The notes under the pieces: model-generated
What the model was told of the DNA's origin: nothing
Database searches by the model: none
Seen by the model: only the letters and a program-made list of their open reading frames with translations
In this document: positions 26,017 through 34,087 of the stretch, piece after piece
Layout: each line of letters starts with the position of its first letter
Position numbering within the stretch: the first letter of the stretch is position 1
Program-made: the position numbers and the translations under genes
Origin: CAZOMR01 sp964580655
GTDB lineage: Bacteria > RBG-13-61-14 > CAZOMR01
Direction: 5' to 3'
Assembly (NCBI GenBank): GCA_964580655.1
Contig: CAZOMR010000001.1
Coordinates: forward strand, 1-48,418
Length of the DNA: 48,418 nucleotides

Positions 26017-27233
26017 AGCTGAAGCTACACTGGCAGATTTTCATTGGCATCATCTTCGGGGTACTCCTCGGCGTCGTGATCCATGTTACCGGCGCGGGAT
26101 GGCCCCTTACTCTCTCCAAGCTCGTGGGAGATGTCTTCGTCAGCCTGCTGAGGATGGCCGTGGTTCCCTTGATCCTTGCGAGCATGGTCTCCGGGGTGCT
26201 CAGCACCGGGGACATAAGAAAGCTCGGAAAGATGGGCTTGAAGACCCTGGTTTATTACCTTGCCACCACCGGGCTTGCGGTTCTTGTGGGGATTATAATG
26301 GTCAACCTGATCCGGCCAGGCATCGGTGTAGAAAAGATGGCCGAGGCCCTTCCGGAGGAGGTCGTTCAGGCCGCACCGCCCGGGCCTTCTGAGCTTATCC
26401 TGCGGCTCATTCCCACAAACCCTTTTAAGGCCATGGCCGAGACAGATGTCCTTGGCATCATCTTCTTCGCACTGCTTTTAGGATTTGCACTCGTGGCTGT
26501 TGGAGAGAGGGCTCAGCCGCTGGCCAGATTCTTTGAAGCGCTTACCGCGGTGATGATGCGTATCACGCACTGGATCATGCGCATATCCCCTTTTGGCGTG
26601 GCCGGTCTCATGGCGGAGATGGTGGGTAAGCTCGGACTGGAGCCATTCATTCCGCTTTTGAAATACATGGGAACCGTGATGATCGGACTGGCTTTTCATT
26701 TCCTTGTCACCTTGCCCCTGCTCTTGCTGATCTTTGGCCGGCTTAACCCTTTCTGGCTTATGAAGCAGGGCCTTTCCGCTCTGTTTACAGCATACTCCAC
26801 CGACTCAAGCGCGGCTACCCTTCCGGTGACGATGGCCTGCACAGAGGAAAACGCAGGAATTCCACGCAGGGTGACCAGCTTCGTGCTTCCGCTCGGGGCC
26901 ACTATAAACATGGACGGCACTGCACTCTATGAAGCCGTGGCCGTTATATTTATCGCGCAGGCATGGGGCGTTGCACTTGAGCCGGTCCAGCAGATAATGA
27001 TCTTCATCACCGCCACCCTGGCCGCAATAGGAGCGGCTCCTATACCCTCCGCCGGACTCTTTACAATGATCATAGTCCTTGAGGCCGTGGGACTGCCTAC
27101 AAAGGGCATAGGACTGATCCTCGCGGTTGATCGGATACTTGACATGTTCCGCACAACCACAAATGTCTGGGGCGATATGGTGGGATCAGCTATCATCGCA
27201 AGGACAGAGGGAGCGAAATTCTCAAATGAGTAG
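26013..27233 (+). CDS. Dicarboxylate/amino-acid:cation symporter (DAACS family)
   Basis: A 406-aa secondary transporter of the GltP/DctA type that imports glutamate, aspartate or C4-dicarboxylates with Na+ or H+. Eight hydrophobic helices are evident. The serine-rich re-entrant loop reads TDSSAATLPVTM, and the TM7 motif is NMDGTALYEAVAVIFIAQ. The second loop contains GAAPIPSAG. Substrate preference cannot be fixed from sequence alone. The gene is coupled to recJ by ATGA and ends before a bidirectional terminator. Confidence 0.93.
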   Translation: MKLKLHWQIFIGIIFGVLLGVVIHVTGAGWPLTLSKLVGDVFVSLLRMAVVPLILASMVSGVLSTGDIRKLGKMGLKTLVYYLATTGLAVLVGIIMVNLIRPGIGVEKMAEALPEEVVQAAPPGPSELILRLIPTNPFKAMAETDVLGIIFFALLLGFALVAVGERAQPLARFFEALTAVMMRITHWIMRISPFGVAGLMAEMVGKLGLEPFIPLLKYMGTVMIGLAFHFLVTLPLLLLIFGRLNPFWLMKQGLSALFTAYSTDSSAATLPVTMACTEENAGIPRRVTSFVLPLGATINMDGTALYEAVAVIFIAQAWGVALEPVQQIMIFITATLAAIGAAPIPSAGLFTMIIVLEAVGLPTKGIGLILAVDRILDMFRTTTNVWGDMVGSAIIARTEGAKFSNE

Positions 27234-27253
27234 CTGACCCGCCTATTATGAAA

Positions 27254-27280
27254 AACGGGACGGCATATTGCCGCCCCGTT
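27254..27280. terminator. Bidirectional rho-independent terminator
   Basis: AACGGG (27254-27259) and CGGCA (27261-27265) pair with TGCCG (27269-27273) and CCCGTT (27275-27280), with one A/C mismatch and a TAT loop. On the minus strand the stem is followed by five T residues; on the plus strand by a short T run. It serves the convergent symporter and hsp20 genes. Confidence 0.85.
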
Positions 27281-27299
27281 TCAAATCAGCAATTTGAGA

Positions 27300-27740
27300 T
27301 TAACCCACTTTGACCTTGATCTGCTTCGGCTTTGTCTCTTCCTTCTTGGGAAGGGTTATCCGGAGAACTCCCTTCTCAAACCCAGCCTCGGCCCTGTCAG
27401 CATCAACCGAGGTCGGAAGATTGAATGACCGGACAAAGCTTCCCCAATTGGACTCGACCATGCGATAGTTCTCCCGCTTGTCCTCGCGCTCCAGTTTCTT
27501 CTCGCCCTTGATGGTCAAAACATTGTTCTCGATCTGGACATCAATGTCCTTCTGCTCCATGTCAGGAAGTTCGGCTTTGACAATAACCTGATTCTCATCC
27601 TCCAGGATGTCCACAGCCGGCGACCAGAGAGCCTCACTGCGAGTGGGACGGAGCTTGAAGATGCTTTCCTCAAACAAGCGGTTCATCCTTTCCTGAAGCG
27701 TGTCCATCTCTCTAAAAGGATCCCATCTTACCAGTTCCAT
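27300..27740 (-). CDS. Small heat-shock protein, Hsp20 family
   Basis: A 146-aa ATP-independent holdase and the only minus-strand gene in the window. An N-terminal WDPFREMDTLQERMNRLFEE segment precedes the alpha-crystallin domain (about residues 40-130), with VDILEDENQVIVKAELPD and the GVLRITLPK motif. A short tail with the I-x-V pattern (IKVKV) completes the oligomerisation elements. A strong AGGAGGT lies upstream on the minus strand. A sigma70-like promoter is at 27793-27821; no CIRCE element was seen. Confidence 0.96.
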   Translation of the reverse strand: MELVRWDPFREMDTLQERMNRLFEESIFKLRPTRSEALWSPAVDILEDENQVIVKAELPDMEQKDIDVQIENNVLTIKGEKKLEREDKRENYRMVESNWGSFVRSFNLPTSVDADRAEAGFEKGVLRITLPKKEETKPKQIKVKVG

Positions 27741-27792
27741 TTCCTTAACCTCCTTTCACTCTTTAAATATGCCGACTCCTGTTTTCACTTAA

Positions 27793-27821
27793 AAGATAAT
27801 CACTGTATCCCGGGTCGTCAA
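27793..27821 (-). promoter_or_regulatory. Probable sigma70 promoter for hsp20
   Basis: On the minus strand, TTGACG (27816-27821) is followed by a 17-bp spacer and TATCTT (27793-27798). It faces hsp20 at a suitable distance. Confidence 0.5.
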
Positions 27822-27841
27822 GGTGTCAGGAATTATTTTTC

Positions 27842-27869
27842 TTGTCACTTTCCTGCTTTATGTTAAAAT
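27842..27869 (+). promoter_or_regulatory. Probable sigma70 promoter for the cNMP-ChlI-ChlD module
   Basis: TTGTCA (27842-27847), a 16-bp spacer and TAAAAT (27864-27869). AGGGGG follows before the ATG at 27889. Confidence 0.5.
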
Positions 27870-27888
27870 ATAAAAGGGGGCGATCACG

Positions 27889-28359
27889 ATGAGTCTGGAT
27901 TTCGATTTACTCAAGCATACAGACCTGTTCCAGGATCTATCGAAGGAAGAGCTGGGCAAGATCACTAGTATATCCTTCAGGGAAAAATTCAAGGGCAATG
28001 ATGTCATCTTTGCCGAGGGGGATGAGGGTGAAAAGTTTTACCTGATTTTGAAAGGCGAGGTCCGGATAAGCAAGATAATCTCCGGTGTTGGCGAGGAGGC
28101 CCTTGTTGTGCTCAAGAAGGGGTCTTACTTCGGGGAGATGAGCCTGATTGACAACGAGCCGCGCTCTGCCCATGCCATTGTTAACCGGCCGGCCGAGCTT
28201 TTGGTGATTGACCGCGTGGATTTCCACAAACTCCTGAAGGATGACAAAGAGCTGGCTTATAAGTTGCTCTGGACCTTTGTCAGAACCCTGTCTATGCGCC
28301 TGCGGGAGACGAACGAGAAGATCAAGGGATTTTTTGCTATGACCGGGCCATTTCAATGA
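27889..28359 (+). CDS. Stand-alone cyclic-nucleotide-binding domain protein
   Basis: A 156-aa cNMP-fold protein without a DNA-binding domain. GEKFYLILKGEVRISKI is followed by the phosphate-binding cassette FGEMSLIDNEPRSAHAI (about residues 84-100) with conserved Glu and Arg. A C-helix with TNEKIKGFF ends it. It resembles the 13439 protein in architecture. It opens a cluster with two ChlI-like ATPases, so a regulatory role toward them is plausible but unproven. Confidence 0.88.
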   Translation: MSLDFDLLKHTDLFQDLSKEELGKITSISFREKFKGNDVIFAEGDEGEKFYLILKGEVRISKIISGVGEEALVVLKKGSYFGEMSLIDNEPRSAHAIVNRPAELLVIDRVDFHKLLKDDKELAYKLLWTFVRTLSMRLRETNEKIKGFFAMTGPFQ

Positions 28360-28426
28360 TGTCTGGATCGGCTTTCAGGGTCTTGAAAAAATACAGGGAA
28401 TTTGACCTGTAATAGAGGTAGTTGCA

Positions 28427-29482
28427 ATGAAGCAAGGAAAGATATTTCCGTTCAGCGCCATTGTTGGGCAGGAGAAGATGAAGTCCGGCCTTGTGCTGAA
28501 TGCGATTAACCCACGGTTATCCGGTGTGCTGATCCGCGGTGAAAAGGGCACGGCAAAGTCCACTGCTGTGCGGGCCCTGGCCGCACTTCTGCCCGAGATC
28601 AAGGTGGCCAAGGACTGTCGCTTCCGTTGTGATCCGGATGTTCCGTCCAGGCTCTGCACCGAATGCCAGGAGCGGCTTAGCAAGAACGGCAAGCTGGAAG
28701 TGTCATACGAGAAGATGCGCGTTATAGACCTTCCCATAAATGCTACCGAGGACAGGGTGGTTGGGACCCTGGACCTGGAGCATGCCATCCAGAAGGGTGA
28801 GAAGAAGTTCGAGCCGGGTATACTTGCGGAGGCAAACAGGGCCATCCTGTATGTGGACGAGGTTAACCTGCTTGATGACCATATCGTGGATGTACTGCTT
28901 GACTCTGCGGCCATGGGGGTAAACACGGTCGAGAGGGAGGGAGTGAGCTATACCCATCCTGCCGAGTTCATACTGGTGGGGACCATGAACCCGGAAGAAG
29001 GGGAGCTACGGCCACAGCTTCTGGACAGGTTCGGACTCTGCGTCAACATTCATACCCTGCGAGACCAGAATCAGCGCGTCCAGATAATCAAGCAGAACGC
29101 GGAATTCGAGGAAGACCCTGAAGGGATGTATAAAAGATGGATGCCTCAGGAGGAAAAGCTGGCCGAGCAGATAGTCAATGCGAAAAAGCTTCTCCCTGAG
29201 GTGAGCATTTCCGACGAGGTTCTTCTTCGTATCGCCAATATCAGCATTGCCCTGAGCGTGGACGGGCACCGCTCTGACCTTGTAATGATGAAGGCGGCCA
29301 AGACCCTGGCCGCTTTCAATGGAAGGCAGGGGGTGACCGACCAGGATGTAGAAGGCTGTATCGAACTTGCGCTCACCCACCGGATGCGCAAGAGGCCCTT
29401 CGAGGATATGGTCATTGATCCGAAGCGAATCGAGGAGTTGATCAACGAGCGTATATCAGAACGCGCATCCTCGCGGTATTAA
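28427..29482 (+). CDS. ChlI-like AAA+ ATPase (magnesium/cobalt chelatase I type)
   Basis: A 351-aa AAA+ protein. Walker A is GEKGTAKST (residues 38-46), Walker B is ILYVDEVNLLDDH, and GTMNPEEGELRPQLLDRFG supplies sensor 1 and the arginine-finger region, all typical of the BchI/ChlI/CobS-like group. Just after Walker A is a Cys4 insertion (Cys64, Cys68, Cys77, Cys80; C-x3-C-x8-C-x2-C), a possible metal site. It is followed 4 bases later by a paralogue fused to a vWA domain. Classical chelatases need a large catalytic subunit (BchH/ChlH or CobN), which is not in this window, so the metal-chelatase role is uncertain. Confidence 0.88.
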   Translation: MKQGKIFPFSAIVGQEKMKSGLVLNAINPRLSGVLIRGEKGTAKSTAVRALAALLPEIKVAKDCRFRCDPDVPSRLCTECQERLSKNGKLEVSYEKMRVIDLPINATEDRVVGTLDLEHAIQKGEKKFEPGILAEANRAILYVDEVNLLDDHIVDVLLDSAAMGVNTVEREGVSYTHPAEFILVGTMNPEEGELRPQLLDRFGLCVNIHTLRDQNQRVQIIKQNAEFEEDPEGMYKRWMPQEEKLAEQIVNAKKLLPEVSISDEVLLRIANISIALSVDGHRSDLVMMKAAKTLAAFNGRQGVTDQDVEGCIELALTHRMRKRPFEDMVIDPKRIEELINERISERASSRY

Positions 29483-29485
29483 GGG

Positions 29486-31570
29486 ATGAAGCCTTTACAA
29501 TACAGGCCTCCGGTCTTCCCGTTTACGGCCCTGGTGGGCCAGAATCTACTCAAGAAGTCCCTTGTTCTCAATGCGATAAATCCTCAGCTTTACGGCGTGC
29601 TGATCCGGGGAGACAAGGGCACGGCCAAGTCCACAGCGGTGCGAGGCCTTGCGGCATTGCTTCCTGAGCTCGAAGAGGTCCGCGATTGCCCATTTCACTG
29701 TGACCCTGATGATGTGAGCAGTATGTGTCAGGACTGCAAAGAGAGGACTGAGGCAGGAGAGAATCTCCAGCGTAGTCGCACCCGGGTCAGGGTTGTGGAC
29801 TTGCCTTTGAATGCTACTGAGGACCGGCTTGTGGGAAGTATTGATTTTGAATACGCTCTCAAGACCGGCAGGAAAAGATTCATGCCCGGCATTCTCGCAG
29901 AGGCCAACCGTGGAATCATATATATTGACGAGGTCAACCTACTTGAGGATCACCTGGTGGACATCCTGTTGGATACCGCGGTGACAGGGATAAACCTGGT
30001 GGAGCGAGAGGGTATCAGCTATATTCATCCTTCACGCTACATTCTCATTGCCACCATGAACCCGGAGGAGGGTGATATTCGCCCTCAGTTGCTTGACCGG
30101 TTTGGTCTGTGCGTGGTCACCACCGGCCTGGATGATCCGGGGGCCCGGGTGGAGGTGGCTTTTCGCCGGGAGAAGTTTGATGCGAATCCCGATGCTTACC
30201 TTCTGAGCTGGGCCGAAAAGGAGAAAGGGCTTTGCGAGGAAATCCTGGTTGCGCGGAGGATTTTACCAGAGGTGCAGATCGCGGATGATCAACTGGCCTA
30301 CATCTCGCAGATAGCCACTGCGCACTTCGTCGCAGGGCATCGCGCGGATGTTCTGATGGATAAAACAGCGCGCACGATTGCGGCTCTGGCCGGAAGGCGA
30401 AGGGTTATCAACCGGGACATCGAGGATGCGGCTGAGCTTGTTCTGCTTCACCGGACGCGCGAGCGGGCAGAGGAGCCGGCGGAATCTTCTGTCCCTGCTT
30501 CCGAACCGGAGGGAGATGTCCAGGATGATGATTCCAGACAGGACACGGAGCAATCCAAATTCGGAACCGATGATCAGCAAGAAAGCTCAGACCCTGCATC
30601 GGAGAATGAGAGCGCGGAAGGATCACCCGGATTTCGTTATGCGCAGGCCGTGCCGGGGAATGCCGATGACTTAAGCCCCGGGCCGTCCCGTGGAGGAAGC
30701 GAGCAGGTGTTTAACATCGGGAGTCCGGTTCATGTGCCGATTAATGAAGTGCGGTTTCCACGCGACAGCCTGGAGCGCAGGCGCTCTGGCCGTAGGACCA
30801 GGACTATTACTGACAATAAGACAGGCCGCTATGTTCGCGCCACCATGCAGAGGAAGAATGACGACCTGGCCTTTGATGCCACCTTGAGAGCCGCGGCACC
30901 GTATCAGCGGAGCAGGCCGAAGAGCAATCTTGCCGTGAGTATCCGCGAGCCGGACATCCGGGAAAAGGTCCGGCAGAAGAAGACATCCAACCTGCTTCTC
31001 TTTGTGGTGGATGCTTCCGGCTCCATGGGGACACGGCTTATGAGCGAGACCAAGGGAGCTATCTTTTCGCTCCTGCTTGAGGCATATCAGAAGCGTGACA
31101 GGGTCGGTCTGATAGCCTTCAAGGGAATAGATGCCGCGGTTCTCCTGCCGCCCACTAATTCGATAGAACTTGCCAAAAGACTCCTGGAAGAACTTCCTAC
31201 CGGCGGCAAGACCCCGCTTGGCAAGGGTCTGCTCACCGCGTATCAATTGCTGAAGCTCCAACTAAGAAATGACCCCAATTTACTGCCGATGATGATCGTG
31301 GTCACGGATGGAAGGGCCAATGTAGGTCTTTTCCATGACAAGTTCTACGAGGGCCCTCAGTTCGGCGAAATATACCGCGAGATTTACGAGATATGTGATC
31401 TATTCCAGCAGGAGGGGAGAGTTCATTCTCTGGTCATTGATGCCGAGGAGAAGCGTATGGGAAGCTTTGGCCGATCCAGGAAGCTTGCCGAGGCTCTGGA
31501 TGCAAGGTATTATATCCTGGAGGAACTGGTAAGCGAGGAGATAGTGGAGACCATCAAGGCGGAGAGCTAG
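29486..31570 (+). CDS. ChlI-ChlD fusion: AAA+ domain, acidic linker, vWA domain
   Basis: A 694-aa protein. The N-terminal AAA+ domain (about residues 10-330) is paralogous to the preceding protein: Walker A GDKGTAKST (42-50), Walker B IIYIDEVNLLEDH and the same Cys4 insertion (Cys68, Cys72, Cys81, Cys84). A low-complexity acidic linker (about 330-400) follows, then a basic segment and a C-terminal vWA domain (about 505-690) with MIDAS VVDASGSMGTRLM and TGGKTPLGKG. This is the subunit-D layout of magnesium or cobalt chelatases. It may form a two-ring AAA+ motor with the preceding protein. The missing CobN/ChlH leaves open a different, MoxR-like remodelling function. Confidence 0.9.
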   Translation: MKPLQYRPPVFPFTALVGQNLLKKSLVLNAINPQLYGVLIRGDKGTAKSTAVRGLAALLPELEEVRDCPFHCDPDDVSSMCQDCKERTEAGENLQRSRTRVRVVDLPLNATEDRLVGSIDFEYALKTGRKRFMPGILAEANRGIIYIDEVNLLEDHLVDILLDTAVTGINLVEREGISYIHPSRYILIATMNPEEGDIRPQLLDRFGLCVVTTGLDDPGARVEVAFRREKFDANPDAYLLSWAEKEKGLCEEILVARRILPEVQIADDQLAYISQIATAHFVAGHRADVLMDKTARTIAALAGRRRVINRDIEDAAELVLLHRTRERAEEPAESSVPASEPEGDVQDDDSRQDTEQSKFGTDDQQESSDPASENESAEGSPGFRYAQAVPGNADDLSPGPSRGGSEQVFNIGSPVHVPINEVRFPRDSLERRRSGRRTRTITDNKTGRYVRATMQRKNDDLAFDATLRAAAPYQRSRPKSNLAVSIREPDIREKVRQKKTSNLLLFVVDASGSMGTRLMSETKGAIFSLLLEAYQKRDRVGLIAFKGIDAAVLLPPTNSIELAKRLLEELPTGGKTPLGKGLLTAYQLLKLQLRNDPNLLPMMIVVTDGRANVGLFHDKFYEGPQFGEIYREIYEICDLFQQEGRVHSLVIDAEEKRMGSFGRSRKLAEALDARYYILEELVSEEIVETIKAES

Positions 31571-31591
31571 AAGAGAAAAGGGGATAGCAAA

Positions 31592-31936
31592 TTGAAGATT
31601 CTTCCTTATAGAGAGGTGTCCGGGGCCATTGTGGAGGAGCCTGGGGCAGAGGGAGTCAAGCGCAGGGTAGTGATCTCAGAGGATGACGGGGCCAGGAATT
31701 TCATTATGCGGGTATTTGAGGTAGAGGATGGAGGGTTCACGCCCCGACATCAGCATGACTGGGAGCACGAGGTTTTTATCCTGTCCGGGATCGGGGTTGT
31801 GGTTTCCGAGAACGGCGATCACGAGGTCAAGCCCGGGGATGTGATATTCATCCCGCCGAACGAGGATCACCAGTTTAGAAATCCTGGCCCGGGCGTTCTT
31901 GAATTCCTCTGCCTGATCCCGATCAAAGGCGGCTGA
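31592..31936 (+). CDS. Small cupin-domain protein
   Basis: A 114-aa single cupin. The first motif has the metal ligands in PRHQHDWEHEVFILSG (His, His, Glu-type arrangement) and the second PPNEDHQFRNPG has the last His. Start TTG at 31592, with AGGGG eight bases upstream. It sits 21 bases after the chelatase-like subunit D gene and probably in the same transcript. Small cupins bind a divalent metal or a small ligand, so metal supply or sensing beside the chelatase-like genes is conceivable. No specific reaction can be named. Confidence 0.85.
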   Translation: MKILPYREVSGAIVEEPGAEGVKRRVVISEDDGARNFIMRVFEVEDGGFTPRHQHDWEHEVFILSGIGVVVSENGDHEVKPGDVIFIPPNEDHQFRNPGPGVLEFLCLIPIKGG

Positions 31937-31961
31937 TTTTTTTATATGAGGGGTGTGCCTG

Positions 31962-33341
31962 GTGCAAGAAGAATTCCAGATACTGCTGGTTGATGACGAG
32001 CCGGAGATACTCAGGCTTCTGGAAAAGACCCTGAAGCCTGAGGGGTATCAATTACATTTTGCCTCCACAGGAGGAGAAGCCTTTGAGATTTTCCGACAAG
32101 AGAATGTGGACCTGGTGCTTTTGGACATCCAGCTTCCGGATATGCCCGGGCTGGAAGTCCTGAGGGTCATGAGGGAGAATGATCCCGAGGTGGAGGTGGT
32201 CATTATTACCGGGTATCCCACTATCAATCTAGCGGTGGAATCCATACGGCTTGGGGCTTACGATTTTTTGACCAAGCCGTTCAACCCTATTGCCGTGGTC
32301 CAGATTGCAGTCAGGAAAGCGCTTGAGCGAAGGCAGATTATTCGAGAGAACCAGGAGCTGAGGGGGTGCCTTGAAAAGCAATATCAATTTGAGAACTTTG
32401 TCGGCAGGTCAAAGGCCATGCAGGATATTTTTAAGCTGATCCAGCGGCTTTCACAAAGCGAGAGCACGGTTTTGATTCAGGGGGAAACCGGGACGGGCAA
32501 GGAATTGATCGCCCGGAGCATGCACTTTAATAGTCCGCGAAAGAATAAGCGTTTTATTCCAGTGGACTGCGGAGCCATTCCTGAGAGCTTGATAGAAAGC
32601 GAACTCTTCGGACATGTCCGCGGGGCTTTTACAGGCGCGCATAGGGATAAAAGAGGGCTTTTTCGGGAAGCGGATGGCGGGACCATCCTTCTTGATGAGA
32701 TAGGAGACCTTTCTCTGGCTATGCAGGTGAGACTCTTGCGGGTGCTTCAGGAGCGAGAGGTCCGGCCTGTAGGAGAAGAGAAGGCACAGCCGATTGATGT
32801 GCGGGTGATCTCTGCCACTCACCGTGATCTGGAGGAGAAGGTCAAGTCCGGAGAATTCCGTGAAGACCTGTTTTATCGCCTTAATGTTATTAATATTACT
32901 ATTCCCGCGTTGAGGGACAGGCCGGAGGACATCCCGCTTTTGATTCAACATTTCTTGAGCAAGTATTCAAAGGACATCGGGGAAACCCTGGACATAGAGC
33001 CGGAGGCCATGAAAAGGCTTTGCAACTATTCCTGGCCCGGGAATGTGCGTCAACTGGAACATTGCATTGAACAGATGGTCGTGCTCAGAAGAGGAAATAC
33101 ATTGAGGAGAAGCGACATCCCGAACTCCCTCCTTCCTTCCCCGCACAGAGGGCAACAGCATTATATCCCTGCGGACACGGTTTCTCTAAGAGAGTTTGAG
33201 GGATTGGCTTTGAAAAAGGCCATGGAAAGTTCCCACGGAAATGTAGAGCAGGCCGCCCAGATGCTGGGAATAGCAAAAAGTTCGCTTTATCGCAAACTTA
33301 AGGATCATAATCTCGAGCCCAAAAAATTTCTCAAAAAATAG
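31962..33341 (+). CDS. Sigma54-dependent response regulator (NtrC family)
   Basis: A 459-aa activator. The receiver has VDDE and phosphoacceptor Asp55 in LVLLDIQLPDMPG, Thr in ITGYPT and Lys in FLTKPF. The AAA+ domain has Walker A GETGTGKE, the sigma54-contact loop GAFTGA and Walker B GGTILLDEIGDL. A Fis-type helix-turn-helix (EQAAQMLGIAKSSLYRKLK) ends it. GTG 31962, eight bases after GAGGGG, is preferred over GTG 31953. A -24/-12 promoter lies just downstream, before the receiver/kinase array, so that array is its probable target. Confidence 0.95.
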   Translation: MQEEFQILLVDDEPEILRLLEKTLKPEGYQLHFASTGGEAFEIFRQENVDLVLLDIQLPDMPGLEVLRVMRENDPEVEVVIITGYPTINLAVESIRLGAYDFLTKPFNPIAVVQIAVRKALERRQIIRENQELRGCLEKQYQFENFVGRSKAMQDIFKLIQRLSQSESTVLIQGETGTGKELIARSMHFNSPRKNKRFIPVDCGAIPESLIESELFGHVRGAFTGAHRDKRGLFREADGGTILLDEIGDLSLAMQVRLLRVLQEREVRPVGEEKAQPIDVRVISATHRDLEEKVKSGEFREDLFYRLNVINITIPALRDRPEDIPLLIQHFLSKYSKDIGETLDIEPEAMKRLCNYSWPGNVRQLEHCIEQMVVLRRGNTLRRSDIPNSLLPSPHRGQQHYIPADTVSLREFEGLALKKAMESSHGNVEQAAQMLGIAKSSLYRKLKDHNLEPKKFLKK

Positions 33342-33382
33342 AATTCCTGTTATTGAGAAAAGCCTTCTATCTAATTGATATT

Positions 33383-33416
33383 AAACAAGATATCTTAGAT
33401 TTCCAGTCTTGTTTTT
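33383..33416 (+). terminator. Weak terminator-like hairpin after the NtrC-type regulator
   Basis: AAACAAGA (33383-33390) pairs with TCTTGTTT (33407-33414) across a 16-base loop, and a T run follows. The stem is AT-rich. The same inverted repeat, with the embedded palindrome AAGATATCTT (33387-33396), could instead be an upstream activator site for the sigma54 promoter 110-140 bases downstream. Confidence 0.4.
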
Positions 33417-33527
33417 GGCCTTATTCCCCCGTAGGATAGGGTGTTCAGGTTTTATCCAGCCTTTTTACTTTCAGAAAATATCTTTAGATTTCAAGGTGTT
33501 ATCCATAAAGACATGAGTCTTAAGTTA

Positions 33528-33544
33528 TTGGCTTGAATCTTGCG
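33528..33544 (+). promoter_or_regulatory. Sigma54 (-24/-12) promoter
   Basis: TTGGC (33528-33532) and TTGC (33540-33543), with exactly 10 bases between the invariant GG and GC, match the TTGGCACG-N4-TTGC consensus. Transcription would start near 33555, followed by AAAGGAG at 33565-33571 and the receiver ATG at 33579. An NtrC-type activator gene ends about 190 bases upstream. The 198-base spacer 33342-33539 contains no gene. Confidence 0.8.
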
Positions 33545-33578
33545 AAATTATATTAAGAAAAAACAAAGGAGATTGATG

Positions 33579-34085
33579 ATGGCTAAGGGCACGATCATGT
33601 TAGTAGATGACGAGGAATATGTAATCAACTCCTTGAGGAGGTCGTTACGCAGAGAGGGGTATCGGATTATAGGCTATGTTGATGCCAAGCAGGCATTGGA
33701 AGACCTCAAGGAGGAGAATGTGGATGTTATCATCTCGGACCAGCGTATGCCGGGGATGTCGGGGATGGATTTTCTAATCGAGGTGCGAAAGAGGCATCCG
33801 GACATAATCCGGATTCTCCTGACCGGGCATGCGGATATGGAGGTGGCCATCTCGGCCATCAATGAGGGCAAGCTCTACCGGTTCCTGACCAAGCCCTGGA
33901 ATGACGAGGAGCTCAAGGTAACGATCCTGAATGCGCTCCGGTTAAGAAATCTGGCTGTTGAGAATAAGAGGCTTCTGGGCAAGGTAAAGGGACAGCAGGA
34001 TTACATCCAGTCCCTTGAGGCGCGCTATCCCGGTATTTCCGAGGTAAAGCGTGATAAGAACGGCACGATTATTCTGGAGGATTGA
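33579..34085 (+). CDS. Single-domain response regulator (REC) with helical tail
   Basis: A 168-aa receiver protein. MLVDDEE (Asp10, Asp11), phosphoacceptor Asp54 in ISDQRMPGMSG, Thr in LLTGHAD and Lys in FLTKPWND are all present. The C-terminal helix (about residues 125-150) and a short tail with YPGISEV follow; no output domain. The start is ATG 33579 with AAAGGAG at optimal distance. A TTG at 33540 in the same frame lies inside the sigma54 -12 element and is not a start. It is the first gene of the putative sigma54-driven array. It probably relays phosphate or binds a kinase. Confidence 0.93.
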   Translation: MAKGTIMLVDDEEYVINSLRRSLRREGYRIIGYVDAKQALEDLKEENVDVIISDQRMPGMSGMDFLIEVRKRHPDIIRILLTGHADMEVAISAINEGKLYRFLTKPWNDEELKVTILNALRLRNLAVENKRLLGKVKGQQDYIQSLEARYPGISEVKRDKNGTIILED

Positions 34086-34087
34086 AC

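Noticed and set aside
27741..27888. CIRCE-type heat-shock operator upstream of hsp20
   Set aside because: No TTAGCACTC/GAGTGCTAA inverted repeat was found; only a sigma70-like promoter is visible.
31592..31936. Cupin as a dioxygenase of a named pathway
   Set aside because: The fold and metal ligands are visible, but nothing fixes a substrate or pathway.
33540..33578. Upstream TTG start for the first receiver
   Set aside because: The TTG lies in the -12 element of the sigma54 promoter and upstream of the transcription start; AAAGGAG supports 33579.
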